Source: Lichenicoccus sp963693035 (GTDB lineage: Bacteria > Pseudomonadota > Alphaproteobacteria > Acetobacterales > Acetobacteraceae). Taken from it: DNA of 64,000 nt. The position numbers and the translations under genes are program-made. This document shows positions 25,791 through 36,266 of this stretch, in pieces. The notes under the pieces are model-generated. The model was not told where the DNA came from. It made no database searches and saw nothing but the letters and a program-made list of their open reading frames with translations. Position 1 is the first letter of the stretch; every line of letters begins with the position of its first letter. The stretch lies in contig CAXMMQ010000006.1 of assembly GCA_963693035.2 (NCBI GenBank), positions 496,001 through 560,000 on the forward strand. Reading direction: 5' to 3'.

Positions 25791-28385
25791 CTAGTGGGGG
25801 TCCTGACGGCGGCGTGGTAACAGCGCCGGCTCGAAAACCAAGGTTGCAAGAAGCGTGCAGGCGAGGCTCATCAGCAGCAGCCGGCCCATGCTGGCGGTGC
25901 CCGGATGGTGCGACAGCGCCAGCGAGCCGAACGCCGTGCCGGTGGTCAGCGCCGAGAACAGCACCGCCTTGGCCGTGGGCGACGCCAGCGGGTCGCGCAT
26001 GCCGGCGCGCCAGTTCATCATGAAATAGATGTTGAAGCTGACGCCGACGCCGAGCAGCAGCGGCAGCGCGATGATGTTGGCGAAGTTGAGCGGCTGGCGC
26101 AGCACCAGGCACAGGATCACCGTCAGCATCGCCGACAGCAGCAGCGGCGCCAGCACCAGCGCCACGTCGCGCAACCGGCGCAGCGCGATCAGCAGGATCA
26201 GCGCGATCATCGCCAGCGCGGACAGCGCCGCGATCTTGAACGCCGACACGATGGTGCTGGCGCTGGCCACGATGGTGACCACCGATCCCGACACGTTCGG
26301 ATAGACGCCACGCACCTCGCGCAGGAACCGGTTCAGCGTGGCGCTGTCGGAGAGGCCATTGCGGATGTGCACTTCCATGTGCGCCTGCCCGTCCGGCAGG
26401 ATCCAGTCGCGTGCCAGCGCCGGAGGCACAGCCTTGAGGGTTGTGGGCTTGGCCTGCAGCACCGTGCGCAACTGGTCGAGCGTCACCGGCAGGTATCGCA
26501 CCAGCGCATGGTTGGCGGCGAGCAGGTCCGCGTCCGGCTGCTTCGACAGGGTCTGCAGGGCGGCGGTGATGGTGCGGAGCGGATCGTCGGGCGGCAGCTT
26601 GCCGAGCACCGGCGTCAGGCTGGCGACGGTCTTGACCATCGACGCGCGGATCGCCGCCGCATCAGGAGGCGGCGCCACCTGGTACGGCAGCAGCGTCGGC
26701 AGCAGGATCGAGGCGGCATCCTCGACCAGCGGCAGCTTCTGGTCCTGGTCCGCGGGCACGAAGCTGTCCAGCGTGCGCACGTCGCTGACCAGCGGCAGCT
26801 TCTCCAGGCGGGCGGCGAGTGACCGCGCGGTGGCAAGGTCCGGCACCAGCATCTCGGCGCTGTACGGGCTGGTCTGCGGGTTGTTCATCAGCAGGTGCAG
26901 GGCCCGCATGCCCGGCCAGTTCGGGTTCTTGGTGTGGAGCGGGTCGCCGTCGAAGCGCAGCAGCGGCAGCAGCGCCGCGCCCACCAGTCCCAGCACCGCG
27001 AAGCCCGCGATCAGCCGGCGGCGGTTGCGGCGGAACAGCCGGTCGTAGCGTCTCGCCCAGCCGAAGCCCTCATCGACACCGGTCGGCCGGTATCCGAACA
27101 GCATCAGCAGCGCCGGCAGTATGGTCAGCGTGCACGCGAACGCGATCAGCATGCCGACGCCCGCGATCAGCCCGAGCTGGGCCACGCCCCGGAATGCTGT
27201 CGGCGTAAAGGCGAGGAAGCCGGCCGCCGTCGCCGACGCCGCGATCAGGATCTGCACACCCGTCTCGCGCCCGGTCTCGGACAGCGACAGCAGCAGCGGC
27301 AGCGGCTGGCCGGTGCCGTGGCGCTGGGCCCGGAAGCGCACCGAGAACTGGATCGCGAAATCCACCGCGATGCCGACGAACAGCACTGCGAACGCCACCG
27401 ACACCAGGTTGAGAGTGCCGACCGCGATTGCCGCGAACCCGGTGGTGAGCAGCAGGCCGAGCAGCAGCACGACGACGATCGGGATGATGATCCGCCAGCT
27501 CCGCACCGCGAGGAACAGCCACAGCGTCACCAGCACCAGGGAGGCGATCAGCTCCTTGACGGCGCCGTCGGCGACCGAGGCGAACTCCTCGTCGTCGAGC
27601 GCCACCTGGCCGGTGATGTAGACCTGCGCATGCCCGGCGCGCACCTCGGGCAGCGTCGCGATTGCCGCCCGCATGGCGTCGGTGGCGACCCCGCCGGGCG
27701 CGAACGAGCCGTAGTTCAGCCGGGGCTGGGTCTCGACGAACTGGTACTGGCCGCCGAGATCGCTCAGCGAGCCGGTCAGCAGGCGCTGCCAGGAGAGCGG
27801 CGTCGGATGGCCGGCGGCGGCATCGGCGAGGTTGCCGGCAAAGGCGCGCAGTGGCGCCTGGAAGTTGGCGAGGTTGGCCTGCCCGCTCGCGATCCCCTGC
27901 CCGATCAGCCCGAGCGCCTCGAACAGGCCGCGCGACGAGGGATCGGCGGCGAGCTGGCCCAGGAAGGGCTGCGCGTCGATGGTCGCATTCAGCAACGCCT
28001 CGAGCGGTTCCGGATCGAGGAACAGCAGGGCATTGCGTTGCAGGTAGGGGTCCGCGTCCGGCCGCCGCACCGACTTGAAGCGGCTGGTCTGCGCCGACAG
28101 CGCCGCCGCCAGCTCGCGGGCGGTCTGCTGGCCTTCCTCGGGGATGTCGGCGCGGATCACCGCGACCAGCAGGTCCTCGTTCTGCGGGAAGTCCTTCTTC
28201 AGGAGGTTGGCGCGCTGCTTCCAGGGCAGCGAGGCGGAGAACAGGTTGCCGGTATCGGTCGAGACGCCGAGGCGGGCGCGGGTGACCGTGAGCGCGCCGG
28301 CCGCGAGCACCGCCGCCAGCACCACCACCAGGAGCGCCCGGCGCGCGCAGAAGGCGACCAGGCGCCCGAGTATCGTTCTCAGCAT
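25791..28385 (-). CDS. hpnN: hopanoid-type RND/MMPL transporter HpnN
   Basis: 864 residues from the ATG at 28385. An inner-membrane MMPL/RND transporter with TM1 near residues 10-35 (RRALLVVVLAAVLAAGALTV), a large periplasmic loop, a six-helix bundle (ELIASLVLVTLWLFLAVRSW, VAVLFVGIAVDFAIQFSVRF), a second loop, and a second bundle (MIALILLIALRRL, LPLLLGVGVSFNIYFMM). HpnN moves hopanoids from the inner to the outer membrane in studied bacteria. It is last in an operon, 7 bp behind the CDP-alcohol phosphotransferase. Confidence 0.88.
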   Translation of the reverse strand: MLRTILGRLVAFCARRALLVVVLAAVLAAGALTVTRARLGVSTDTGNLFSASLPWKQRANLLKKDFPQNEDLLVAVIRADIPEEGQQTARELAAALSAQTSRFKSVRRPDADPYLQRNALLFLDPEPLEALLNATIDAQPFLGQLAADPSSRGLFEALGLIGQGIASGQANLANFQAPLRAFAGNLADAAAGHPTPLSWQRLLTGSLSDLGGQYQFVETQPRLNYGSFAPGGVATDAMRAAIATLPEVRAGHAQVYITGQVALDDEEFASVADGAVKELIASLVLVTLWLFLAVRSWRIIIPIVVVLLLGLLLTTGFAAIAVGTLNLVSVAFAVLFVGIAVDFAIQFSVRFRAQRHGTGQPLPLLLSLSETGRETGVQILIAASATAAGFLAFTPTAFRGVAQLGLIAGVGMLIAFACTLTILPALLMLFGYRPTGVDEGFGWARRYDRLFRRNRRRLIAGFAVLGLVGAALLPLLRFDGDPLHTKNPNWPGMRALHLLMNNPQTSPYSAEMLVPDLATARSLAARLEKLPLVSDVRTLDSFVPADQDQKLPLVEDAASILLPTLLPYQVAPPPDAAAIRASMVKTVASLTPVLGKLPPDDPLRTITAALQTLSKQPDADLLAANHALVRYLPVTLDQLRTVLQAKPTTLKAVPPALARDWILPDGQAHMEVHIRNGLSDSATLNRFLREVRGVYPNVSGSVVTIVASASTIVSAFKIAALSALAMIALILLIALRRLRDVALVLAPLLLSAMLTVILCLVLRQPLNFANIIALPLLLGVGVSFNIYFMMNWRAGMRDPLASPTAKAVLFSALTTGTAFGSLALSHHPGTASMGRLLLMSLACTLLATLVFEPALLPRRRQDPH

Positions 28386-28392
28386 GGGCGGC

Positions 28393-29070
28393 TCAGCGTG
28401 TCGCGGCGGTGGAGGACGACGCCCTCGGCATGCGGTCCCCATGCTGGACGCCTTCCTGTCTACGGATCAGCAGCCGCAGCCGCACCAGGATCACCACGGC
28501 CATCACGCTGATCGCGACCGCGGACGCCACCAGGATCGGCAGCAGCCAGCCGAGCCACGCCGCAGGGCCAAGCAGGTAGAGGGCGTCGTCCGGATGGAAG
28601 CCCCAGGCGCCCGACCACGTCCGCTCGCCCGGCACGCGCTGCTCGTAGCGCTCGGACATCCAGTTGCAGAGCAGCAGTGCCGTGCTGGCGACGACGCCCA
28701 TCGCGATGGTCCAGAGGCCGAGGTCGTACCCGAACAGGCTGGCGCCGCGCATCCCGACGCCGATCGCCAGGAAGAACAGGCAGTTGACGCCGTTATCCAC
28801 CAGGTAGTCGTAACGATGGCCGCCTAGGCTCATCATGTTGCCGATGCGCGCCAACTCGCCGTCCATGCGGTCGAGGAACGCCGACAGCATCCAGAGCAGG
28901 CCGCCCCAGAGGATCGCGCCATGCACCGTGGGGCCGGCCGCGAGGGCCGCGCAGGCGGCGACCCCGGTCAGCAGCCGCAGGGTGGTCAGGTGGTTCGGCG
29001 TGATGCCGGTGCCGACCATCGGACGGACCACGCCGCGCGCCATGGCGTGGGTCCAGGTGTCATTGCTCAA
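28393..29070 (-). CDS. CDP-alcohol phosphatidyltransferase family protein
   Basis: 225 residues, several membrane helices. The family joins a CDP-activated alcohol to an acceptor at the membrane. The signature is complete: DGELARIGNMMSLGGHRYDY followed by LVDNG, i.e. DG..AR......G..D...D. The specific substrate pair is unknown. It overlaps the hpnL-like gene by ATGA and is followed by hpnN, so the three form one operon; a divergent phnW-like gene hints at a phosphonate or amino-alcohol head group, but that is inference. Confidence 0.88.
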   Translation of the reverse strand: MSNDTWTHAMARGVVRPMVGTGITPNHLTTLRLLTGVAACAALAAGPTVHGAILWGGLLWMLSAFLDRMDGELARIGNMMSLGGHRYDYLVDNGVNCLFFLAIGVGMRGASLFGYDLGLWTIAMGVVASTALLLCNWMSERYEQRVPGERTWSGAWGFHPDDALYLLGPAAWLGWLLPILVASAVAISVMAVVILVRLRLLIRRQEGVQHGDRMPRASSSTAATR

Positions 29071-30113
29071 GGCGCGTCTCCGTAATCCAGGGCGGCCTCG
29101 ATGCGGCCACCCCGCTCCGGCGTTGATCCCGGTACTTCAGGCGCGGCGGGCGCCGCGTTCCAATGATGCTCCAGCCACTGCCAGGCTGCCAGCGCCGGCA
29201 GCCCGAGCCCGATCTCGCGCAGCCGCTTGACCAAGGACAGCGCGATCGAGACCTGCGGCGACAGGCCGAACAACCCGCCCACCACGATGTAGCCGCCTTC
29301 CGAGACGCCGAGCGCGCCGGGCACCACGAAGCCGGCCGCCTTGACCGCCTGCCCCAGGCTCTCGATTACCAGCCCGGTGCCGAGCGAGACGTCGTGGCCG
29401 AGGAAGTGCAAGGCGAGGCAGACCTCGATCGCGCCGAGCAGCCAGGAGATCGACTGGTGCAGCAGCGCCCAGGACAGCGGGCCGGGTGCCCGATACAGCG
29501 AGCGTATGGCCTGGTGCAGCCCGGCGATGTCCTGCATGCCCTGCCAACCGAACTGCCCGGCGAGGCGCATCAGCCCGCGCTCGAACAGGCTGGCGAGGCC
29601 GAACCACTGGCCGCCGACGAACCCGAGCGCCGCGAGGCAGGCGACGCCGATCGCGCCGACCACCTCGTCGGTGACATGGCTGCGGCCGAGCAGGGTGAGC
29701 AGGGTCAGCAGCCCGGTGATGGTGAAGGCGATCTGGGTCACCATCTCGGTGGTCAGGTCGCAGACGGTGCAGGCGGTGGCACTGGCGAGGCTCATGCCGC
29801 GCCGGCGCAACAGGCGGGCGGAGACGAACTCGCCGCCGATCTGCGCCACCGGCAGCAGGTTGTTCACGCCCTCGCGCACCCAGCGCAGGATCACGAAGTC
29901 GCCGAGCCCGGGCCTGCCCCGGCTTGCGCCGGCGATCGAGCGCCAGCCAAGGGCGGAGAACAGCACCTGGGCCAGGTGGAACGCCATCACCAGCACGACG
30001 CCCCAGCCGGCCTGGTGCAGCAGCCCGAGCACGTGGCCGAGACCGAAGCGGGCCAGCAGCCAGACGGCCAGGCCGGCACCGAGCGCGCCAGCGATGAGGG
30101 TCAACAGCTTCAT
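29067..30113 (-). CDS. hpnL: HpnL-like / lysylphosphatidylglycerol synthase-type membrane protein
   Basis: 348 residues from the ATG at 30113. About 7-8 membrane helices of the UPF0104 type: LTLIAGALGAGLAVWLLARF, GWGVVLVMAFHLAQVLFSAL, REGVNNLLPVAQIGGEFVSA, VIESLGQAVKAAGFVVPGALGVSEGGY. This family includes HpnL of hopanoid clusters and flippase-like domains. First gene of the operon with the CDP-alcohol phosphotransferase and hpnN. Much longer upstream frames exist but lack homology, so the start at 30113 is preferred. Confidence 0.8.
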   Translation of the reverse strand: MKLLTLIAGALGAGLAVWLLARFGLGHVLGLLHQAGWGVVLVMAFHLAQVLFSALGWRSIAGASRGRPGLGDFVILRWVREGVNNLLPVAQIGGEFVSARLLRRRGMSLASATACTVCDLTTEMVTQIAFTITGLLTLLTLLGRSHVTDEVVGAIGVACLAALGFVGGQWFGLASLFERGLMRLAGQFGWQGMQDIAGLHQAIRSLYRAPGPLSWALLHQSISWLLGAIEVCLALHFLGHDVSLGTGLVIESLGQAVKAAGFVVPGALGVSEGGYIVVGGLFGLSPQVSIALSLVKRLREIGLGLPALAAWQWLEHHWNAAPAAPEVPGSTPERGGRIEAALDYGDAP

Positions 30114-30222
30114 GCGCGCTTTTGCATCTCCGCCGGCTCGGGCAAGCTTGGATCGGGCAAGCTGCCCCGCCGGAAGTCGGCCGTCCCGGATCGAAGCGGA
30201 CACATAGTGGACACGCCATACC

Positions 30223-31326
30223 TTGAGAACCCTGCTCCTGACCCCGGGCCCATTGACCACTTCCGAGGCAACGCGTGCCGCGCTCGGCCGGGACTGGGGC
30301 TCGCGCGATCCGGCCTTCGTGGGCCTGACCGACCGGCTGCGCACGCGCCTCGCCGCTATCGTGCACGGCGCGGCGACGCACGAGGCGGTGCTGCTGGCCG
30401 GCTCCGGCACCTTTGCCGTCGAGGCGGCGATCGGCACGCTGGTGCCGTGCGCCGGCAGGCTGCTGGTACTGGCGAACGGCGCCTATGGCGAGCGCATGGC
30501 GGCGATCGCGCGCCAGATCGGGCGGCCGCACGTGGTCGAAAGCTGGCCGGAGACCGCGCCGGTCGATCCTGAACGGGTCCGGGCGATCCTGCGCGAGGAT
30601 GCCTCGATCACCGACGTCGCGTTGGTCCAGTGCGAGACCACCACCGGCCTGCTGAACCCGGTCGAGGCGGTCGCGGATATCGTGGCCGTTGCCGGACGCA
30701 GGCTGCTGATCGACGCCATGAGCGGCTTCGGCGCACTGCCGCTCGACCTGCGCCGCATCCGGGCGAGCGCGGTCATGGCGTCCTCGAACAAGTGCCTGGA
30801 GGGCGTGCCGGGCATTGCCTTCGTGGTGGCCGACCGCGCGCACCTGGCCGCGTCGTCCGGCCGGTCGCACAGCCTCGGGCTCGACCTGCACGCGCAATGG
30901 CAGGGCTTCGCCGCCAACGGGCAATGGCGGTTCACGCCGCCGGTGCAGGTCGCAGCCGCGCTCGATGCGGCGCTGGACCAGCTCGACGCCGAGGGCGGTC
31001 CGGCGGCGCGCATCGCCCGCTACACGCGCAACCACGCGATGCTGATTGCCGGCATGGCGCGCCTCGGCTACCGCGCGACCCTGCCCGCGGCGCTGCAGGC
31101 CCCGATCATCGTGACCTTCGACGAGCCCGATTCGGCGTTCGACTTCACCCGGTTCTACGCGGCGCTGCAGGCCGACGGCATCGTGATCTATCCGGGCAAA
31201 CTCACCCGGGCACCGTCATTTCGCATCGGCTGCATCGGCGCGATCGACGAACACGACATCGCGCGTGCCCTGGATACCATCGCCCGGATCACGGTACGAC
31301 AGGCGGAGGCGGCTGGGTCATCCTGA
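30223..31326 (+). CDS. phnW: 2-aminoethylphosphonate-pyruvate transaminase-like (PhnW) aminotransferase
   Basis: 367 residues from a TTG start; RTLLLTPGPLTTSEATRAAL is the usual PhnW N-terminus. Fold-type I PLP enzyme: GSGTFAVEAAIGTLV, DAMSGFGALPLDL, and PLP-Lys in ASSNKCLEGVPG. PhnW interconverts 2-aminoethylphosphonate plus pyruvate with phosphonoacetaldehyde plus alanine. No phnX, phnY, ppd or pepM is in the window, so direction (degradation or synthesis) cannot be told. It is divergent (109 bp) from the hpnL/CDP-alcohol/hpnN operon. A related class V aminotransferase of other specificity is possible. Confidence 0.8.
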   Translation: MRTLLLTPGPLTTSEATRAALGRDWGSRDPAFVGLTDRLRTRLAAIVHGAATHEAVLLAGSGTFAVEAAIGTLVPCAGRLLVLANGAYGERMAAIARQIGRPHVVESWPETAPVDPERVRAILREDASITDVALVQCETTTGLLNPVEAVADIVAVAGRRLLIDAMSGFGALPLDLRRIRASAVMASSNKCLEGVPGIAFVVADRAHLAASSGRSHSLGLDLHAQWQGFAANGQWRFTPPVQVAAALDAALDQLDAEGGPAARIARYTRNHAMLIAGMARLGYRATLPAALQAPIIVTFDEPDSAFDFTRFYAALQADGIVIYPGKLTRAPSFRIGCIGAIDEHDIARALDTIARITVRQAEAAGSS

Positions 31327-31378
31327 ATGGGTCACCCTAGACTGCCGCCGGATCACGTCCAGCACAGGATCATGACGC

Positions 31379-32959
31379 ATGAGTTCGACGACAGAAGGCG
31401 CCGCACCGCTCGAACTGCCCGGCAGCCAGCATGCCGCCCCGGCCGGCGCGCGCCTGGTCGGGCCGGCGCCGCGTGACCAGCAGGTCGCGGTGAGCATCTA
31501 CCTCAAGCCGCGCGATGCGCACCAGACCACCGAGACCGCGCTCACCGGCAGCGTGCAGGAGCGCCGCGAGCACCTGGCCCGGCACCGCAGGACCGCCCAT
31601 CGCGACGACATCCACCGCATCGAGACGTTCGCAACCGACCATGGCCTGACCGTGCTGGAGGCCGATCCGTCCCGCCGGCTGGTGCGCATCGGCGGCACCG
31701 CCGCGAAGATGGAGGCGGCGTTCGGCACCAGCCTCTCCACCTATGAGCAGGACGGCAGCACCTTCCGTGGCCGCACCGGCGGGGTGATGCTCCCCCGCCA
31801 CCTGCACGGCATCGTCGAGAGCGTGCTCGGACTCGACGAGCGTCCGGTGGCGCAGGCGCGGATCGTGCGCCCCCGGGCGGCGCAGCCGCAGAGCATCCTG
31901 CCGAACCAGATCTCCGCGTTGTATGACTTCCCGACCGGCGTCGACGGCAGCGGTGTCACCATCGCCCTGATCGAACTGGGCGGCGGATTCAAGCCGACCG
32001 ACACCGAGCAGGCCTTCAAGGCGATGGGCCTGAAGCCTCCCAAGGTGGTGGCGGTGGCGGTCGACGGCGCCAAGAACGATGCATCCGGCTCGGATGCCGA
32101 CGGCGAGGTGGCGCTCGACATCCAGGTCGCCGGCGGGGTCGCCCCGGGGACGGAGATCGCGGTCTATTTCACCCCGAACACCAATGCCGGGTTCGCCGAT
32201 GCGATCTCTCAGGCGGCGCACGACACCACCAACAAGCCCTCGGTGATCTCGATCTCCTGGGGCGGCCCGGAATCGACCTGGGATCGGCAGTCGGTCACCA
32301 CGATGAACTCGGTGCTGCGGGAGGCGGCGGCGCTGGGCATCTCGGTCTATGTCGCCTCGGGCGACAGCCTGGCCACCGACGGCGTCAGCGATGGCCGCGC
32401 GCACGTCGATTTCCCGGCCTCCTCGGTCTATGCGACCGGCTGCGGCGGCACCCACATCACCGACAAGGGCAGCAAGATCACCAGGGAGGTGGTCTGGAAC
32501 GACGGCGACAGCGGCACCGGCGGCGGCATCAGCGACCTGTTCGACGTGCCCGCGTTCCAGTCCGGCGTGACCCTGCCGCCGAGTGTCAATGCCGGCCGCA
32601 AGGGGCGCGGCGTACCGGACGTGGCCGGCGATGCGGCGCCGGCCAGCGGCTACAGCATCGTGGTGGACGGCCAGGCGGAGGTGGTCGGTGGCACCAGCGG
32701 CGTGGCGCCGCTCTGGGCCGGGCTGACCGCGCTGATCAACCAGAAGGCGGCCAACCCCGTGGGCTTCCTGCCGACCTGGCTCTACGCCAATATCGGGGCC
32801 AACCCGGAGCTGACCATGCAGATCACCAGCGGCGACAACAAGCCGACCGGCAGTGAGCTCGGCTACAATGCCGGCGCCGGGTGGAACGCCTGCACCGGGC
32901 TGGGCCGTCCAAACGGCCAAGCATTGTTCGACGCATTGACCGGTGGTGCCAAAGCCTGA
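31379..32959 (+). CDS. sedolisin (S53) family protease with pro-kumamolisin domain
   Basis: 526 residues. N-terminal activation domain (about 45-180: QQVAVSIYLKPRD, VLEADPSRRLVRIGGTAAKMEAAF, YEQDGSTFRGRTG) followed by the subtilisin-like catalytic domain. Seen: Glu and Asp of the triad in DADGEVALDIQVAGG (about 243 and 247), SISWGGPESTW with the oxyanion Asp region, and the catalytic Ser in VGGTSGVAPLWAG (about 439), plus the Ca site near the end. No Sec signal is visible. These acid-active peptidases are self-cleaving. Confidence 0.92.
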   Translation: MSSTTEGAAPLELPGSQHAAPAGARLVGPAPRDQQVAVSIYLKPRDAHQTTETALTGSVQERREHLARHRRTAHRDDIHRIETFATDHGLTVLEADPSRRLVRIGGTAAKMEAAFGTSLSTYEQDGSTFRGRTGGVMLPRHLHGIVESVLGLDERPVAQARIVRPRAAQPQSILPNQISALYDFPTGVDGSGVTIALIELGGGFKPTDTEQAFKAMGLKPPKVVAVAVDGAKNDASGSDADGEVALDIQVAGGVAPGTEIAVYFTPNTNAGFADAISQAAHDTTNKPSVISISWGGPESTWDRQSVTTMNSVLREAAALGISVYVASGDSLATDGVSDGRAHVDFPASSVYATGCGGTHITDKGSKITREVVWNDGDSGTGGGISDLFDVPAFQSGVTLPPSVNAGRKGRGVPDVAGDAAPASGYSIVVDGQAEVVGGTSGVAPLWAGLTALINQKAANPVGFLPTWLYANIGANPELTMQITSGDNKPTGSELGYNAGAGWNACTGLGRPNGQALFDALTGGAKA

Positions 32960-33026
32960 TCGACTGGACTGGCGCATCAACTCTGACGCCCGATAACCAT
33001 ACCCTGGTATGCCGACAGGAGCTGAT

Positions 33027-33314
33027 ATGAAGTTTGCAGCGATCATCGAATACCAGTGCGACAAGGAGGTCCTGAAGGCCAATCATCCCGCGCACCGGAC
33101 CTACCTCCGGACGTTCCTTGCCAACGGCCGGTTGAGGGCCGCCGGACCCTTCGCGGATGATGAAGGAGCCTTGTGGGTGCTGGATGCCGAGAATGCAGAC
33201 GCGGCGGAGGCAATCGTCAAGGGAGACCCGCTCGTCGATGCCGGGATCATCACGAGTTGGAAGCTACGTCCACTCGAGTACTGGTCGGCGCAAGAGGCGA
33301 AAGGCGCGCGCTAG
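33027..33314 (+). CDS. YciI-like protein, first gene of the rut cluster
   Basis: 95 residues from the ATG at 33027 with GGAG 7 bp upstream. YciI fold: MKFAAIIEYQCDKE, NHPAHRTYLRTFLANGRLRAAGPFADDEGAL (His and Asp conserved in the family), and a C-terminal SWKLRPLEYW. Members have roles in small-molecule hydrolysis or isomerisation and many are unassigned. Its stop codon lies inside the ribosome site (TAGGAG) of rutA, so it is almost certainly co-transcribed and may serve in the uracil pathway. Confidence 0.8.
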   Translation: MKFAAIIEYQCDKEVLKANHPAHRTYLRTFLANGRLRAAGPFADDEGALWVLDAENADAAEAIVKGDPLVDAGIITSWKLRPLEYWSAQEAKGAR

Positions 33315-33317
33315 GAG

Positions 33318-34406
<1,089 letters not shown>

Positions 34407-34455
34407 GTCAAGGACAGGCCCGCAAGCCATATGTCATGGATTAGAAACGTATGGG

Positions 34456-35047
34456 ATGCGGCACATGGCAGATCAGCTTTCGGCGAGACTACGCGACCCC
34501 GGGGGGGAGCCTCTACGGAGCAATGCTTTCCATCTCGGGGCGATCCTGTGGGTCGTCTTTATCGTGATCAGTCTAGAACTCGAACGGACTGCTGAACGCG
34601 TTCGCCCGGCGGATGTTCGGCAGGCGCTTCGTGTTGCTGACTTCCGCCTTGATCGAGGTTGATACCGATGCGCAGGGCAGGTCCGTGATCGGTCACGAAC
34701 TGGGCCATCACGCGGCCGGGCACCTCGGTTTCTACAGGAACCTCTTGCGCCTGCCGGGCCACTTCGTCCCATTCCTGGGTCGCGCATATTCCCGGCGACG
34801 AAAGCTGACCTGTGAGCGTTTCGGTGCCCACCTGTCCGAAGACCTGCAAGCCTGCCGATCCGCGCTGAACATGCTGGCCTGTGGCTGCAAGCGCTTGAAC
34901 GCGTCGCTAAACTGTGATGCTTTCGAGGCGCAGGAGACCCTGGTTCCCGGGTTCACGGGTTGGGTGAACCTGATCTTCTCCCGCTATCCGCGCACGACGC
35001 AGCGCGTGTGCGCGCTATCGAAGTTCTTCCGAACGGCCGCTGCGTGA
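34456..35047 (+). pseudogene. M48-family zinc peptidase remnant between rutA and rutB
   Basis: Peptidase pieces in two frames. The first frame ends VVFIVISLEL (about 34550-34585); after a frameshift the second reads NSNGLLNAFARRM, FGRRFVLLTSALIE, the zinc motif VIGHELGHHAAGHL, PFLGRAYSRRRKLTCERFG and a C-terminal tail to 35047. A run of eight G near 34500 may mark another shift. Homology is partial at the N-terminus, so it is probably dead, although the HExxH half is well kept and could be made as a 144-residue protein from 34613. Confidence 0.65.
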
Positions 35048-35127
35048 CGGAAAGCCTGTTGCCGAACGCGGCCAGAGCCAATGCATCATGTCTCGACGGT
35101 TGGACAATGATCGAGGAGATTGCGTCG

Positions 35128-35868
35128 ATGACCATAGTAACCCCCGGAACGGGCCCGTTGGAGGGCAGCGGTCGCCGCGTTACCCTGCCCGCACGCCCGG
35201 AGGCGCTGTCGCTCGATCCGAGCCAGTCGGCGCTGATCGTGGTGGACATGCAGAACGCCTATGCCAGCAAGGGCGGCTATCTCGACCTCGCCGGCTTCGA
35301 CATCAGCGGTGCGCAGGCGGCAATCGACAGCATCGTGGTTGCGGTGCGCGCGGCCCGGGACGCCGGAATGACTGTGGTGTGGTTCCAGAACGGCTGGGAC
35401 CCGGACTACATCGAAGCCGGTGGCCCCGGTTCGCCGAATTTCCACAAATCGAACGCGCTCAAGACCATGCGCCAGCGCCCGGAACTCGGCGGCACGCTGC
35501 TGGCCAAGGGCGGCTGGGATTATGCGCTCGTCGATGCGCTGGTACCGCAGCCGGGCGACATCGTGATCGCCAAGCCGCGCTACAGCGCCTTCTACAACAC
35601 CCAGCTCGACACCCTGCTGCGCGCGCGCGGCATCCGTACGCTGGTGTTCACCGGGATTGCCACCAACGTCTGCGTCGAGAGCACGCTGCGCGACGGCTTC
35701 TTCCTGGAGTATTTCGGCATCGTGCTTGAGGATGCGACGCACCAGGCCGGGCCGGACTACGTGCAGAAGGCGGCGTTGTACAACATCGAGACCTTCTTCG
35801 GCTGGGTCTCGAACGTTGCCGATTTCTGCGGCGCGGTCAGACAGGCGGCATCTGGAGGGTCATCGTGA
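35128..35868 (+). CDS. rutB: ureidoacrylate amidohydrolase RutB
   Basis: 246 residues from the ATG at 35128 (GAGGAG 9 bp upstream). Isochorismatase-like hydrolase releasing aminoacrylate (as the carbamate) from ureidoacrylate. Seen: Asp in LIVVDMQNAYASKGGYL, VVWFQNGWDPDYIEAGGPGS, KPRYSAFYNTQLDTLL with catalytic Lys, and nucleophile Cys in FTGIATNVCVEST. Overlaps rutC by GTGA. Confidence 0.94.
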   Translation: MTIVTPGTGPLEGSGRRVTLPARPEALSLDPSQSALIVVDMQNAYASKGGYLDLAGFDISGAQAAIDSIVVAVRAARDAGMTVVWFQNGWDPDYIEAGGPGSPNFHKSNALKTMRQRPELGGTLLAKGGWDYALVDALVPQPGDIVIAKPRYSAFYNTQLDTLLRARGIRTLVFTGIATNVCVESTLRDGFFLEYFGIVLEDATHQAGPDYVQKAALYNIETFFGWVSNVADFCGAVRQAASGGSS

Positions 35869-36266
35869 TGCCGATGCAGGCGATCATTCCGCACGGCACC
35901 GGCGTGCCGATCGCGCCGTTCTCGCCCGGCACACTGGCCGACGGGGTGGTCTACGTGTCGGGCACGCTGCCGTTCGATGCGTCCAACAACGTGGTGTATC
36001 CGGGCGACGCGGCGGCGCAGACCCGGCATGTGCTGGAAACCATCAAGGGCGTCATCGCGGCTGCCGGCGGCAGCATGGCGGACGTCACCTTCAACATGAT
36101 CTTCCTGACCGACTGGGCCAACTATGCGGCGCTGAACGGCGTCTATGCGGAGTATTTCCCGGGCGACAAGCCGGCGCGCTACTGCATCCAGTGCGGCCTG
36201 GTGAAGCCGGAGGCGCTGGTCGAGATCGCCAGCATCGCGCACGTGGGCAAGCCGGCGCCGGGGTGA
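35865..36266 (+). CDS. rutC: aminoacrylate deaminase/reductase RutC (Rid family)
   Basis: 133 residues from GTG (an ATG follows at 35868). YjgF/Rid fold: AIIPHGTGVPIAPFSPG, VVYVSGTLPFD, FNMIFLTDWANYAALNGVY, the substrate Arg in KPARYCIQCGLV, and VEIASIAHVG. Rid proteins hydrolyse enamines such as aminoacrylate. Overlaps rutB at its start and rutD at its end (GTGA both times). Confidence 0.94.
   Translation: MMPMQAIIPHGTGVPIAPFSPGTLADGVVYVSGTLPFDASNNVVYPGDAAAQTRHVLETIKGVIAAAGGSMADVTFNMIFLTDWANYAALNGVYAEYFPGDKPARYCIQCGLVKPEALVEIASIAHVGKPAPG

Noticed and set aside
29137..31035. A 632-residue minus-strand frame across phnW and hpnL
   Set aside because: Antisense to phnW in one half and out of frame with hpnL in the other; the recognised proteins occupy the other frames.
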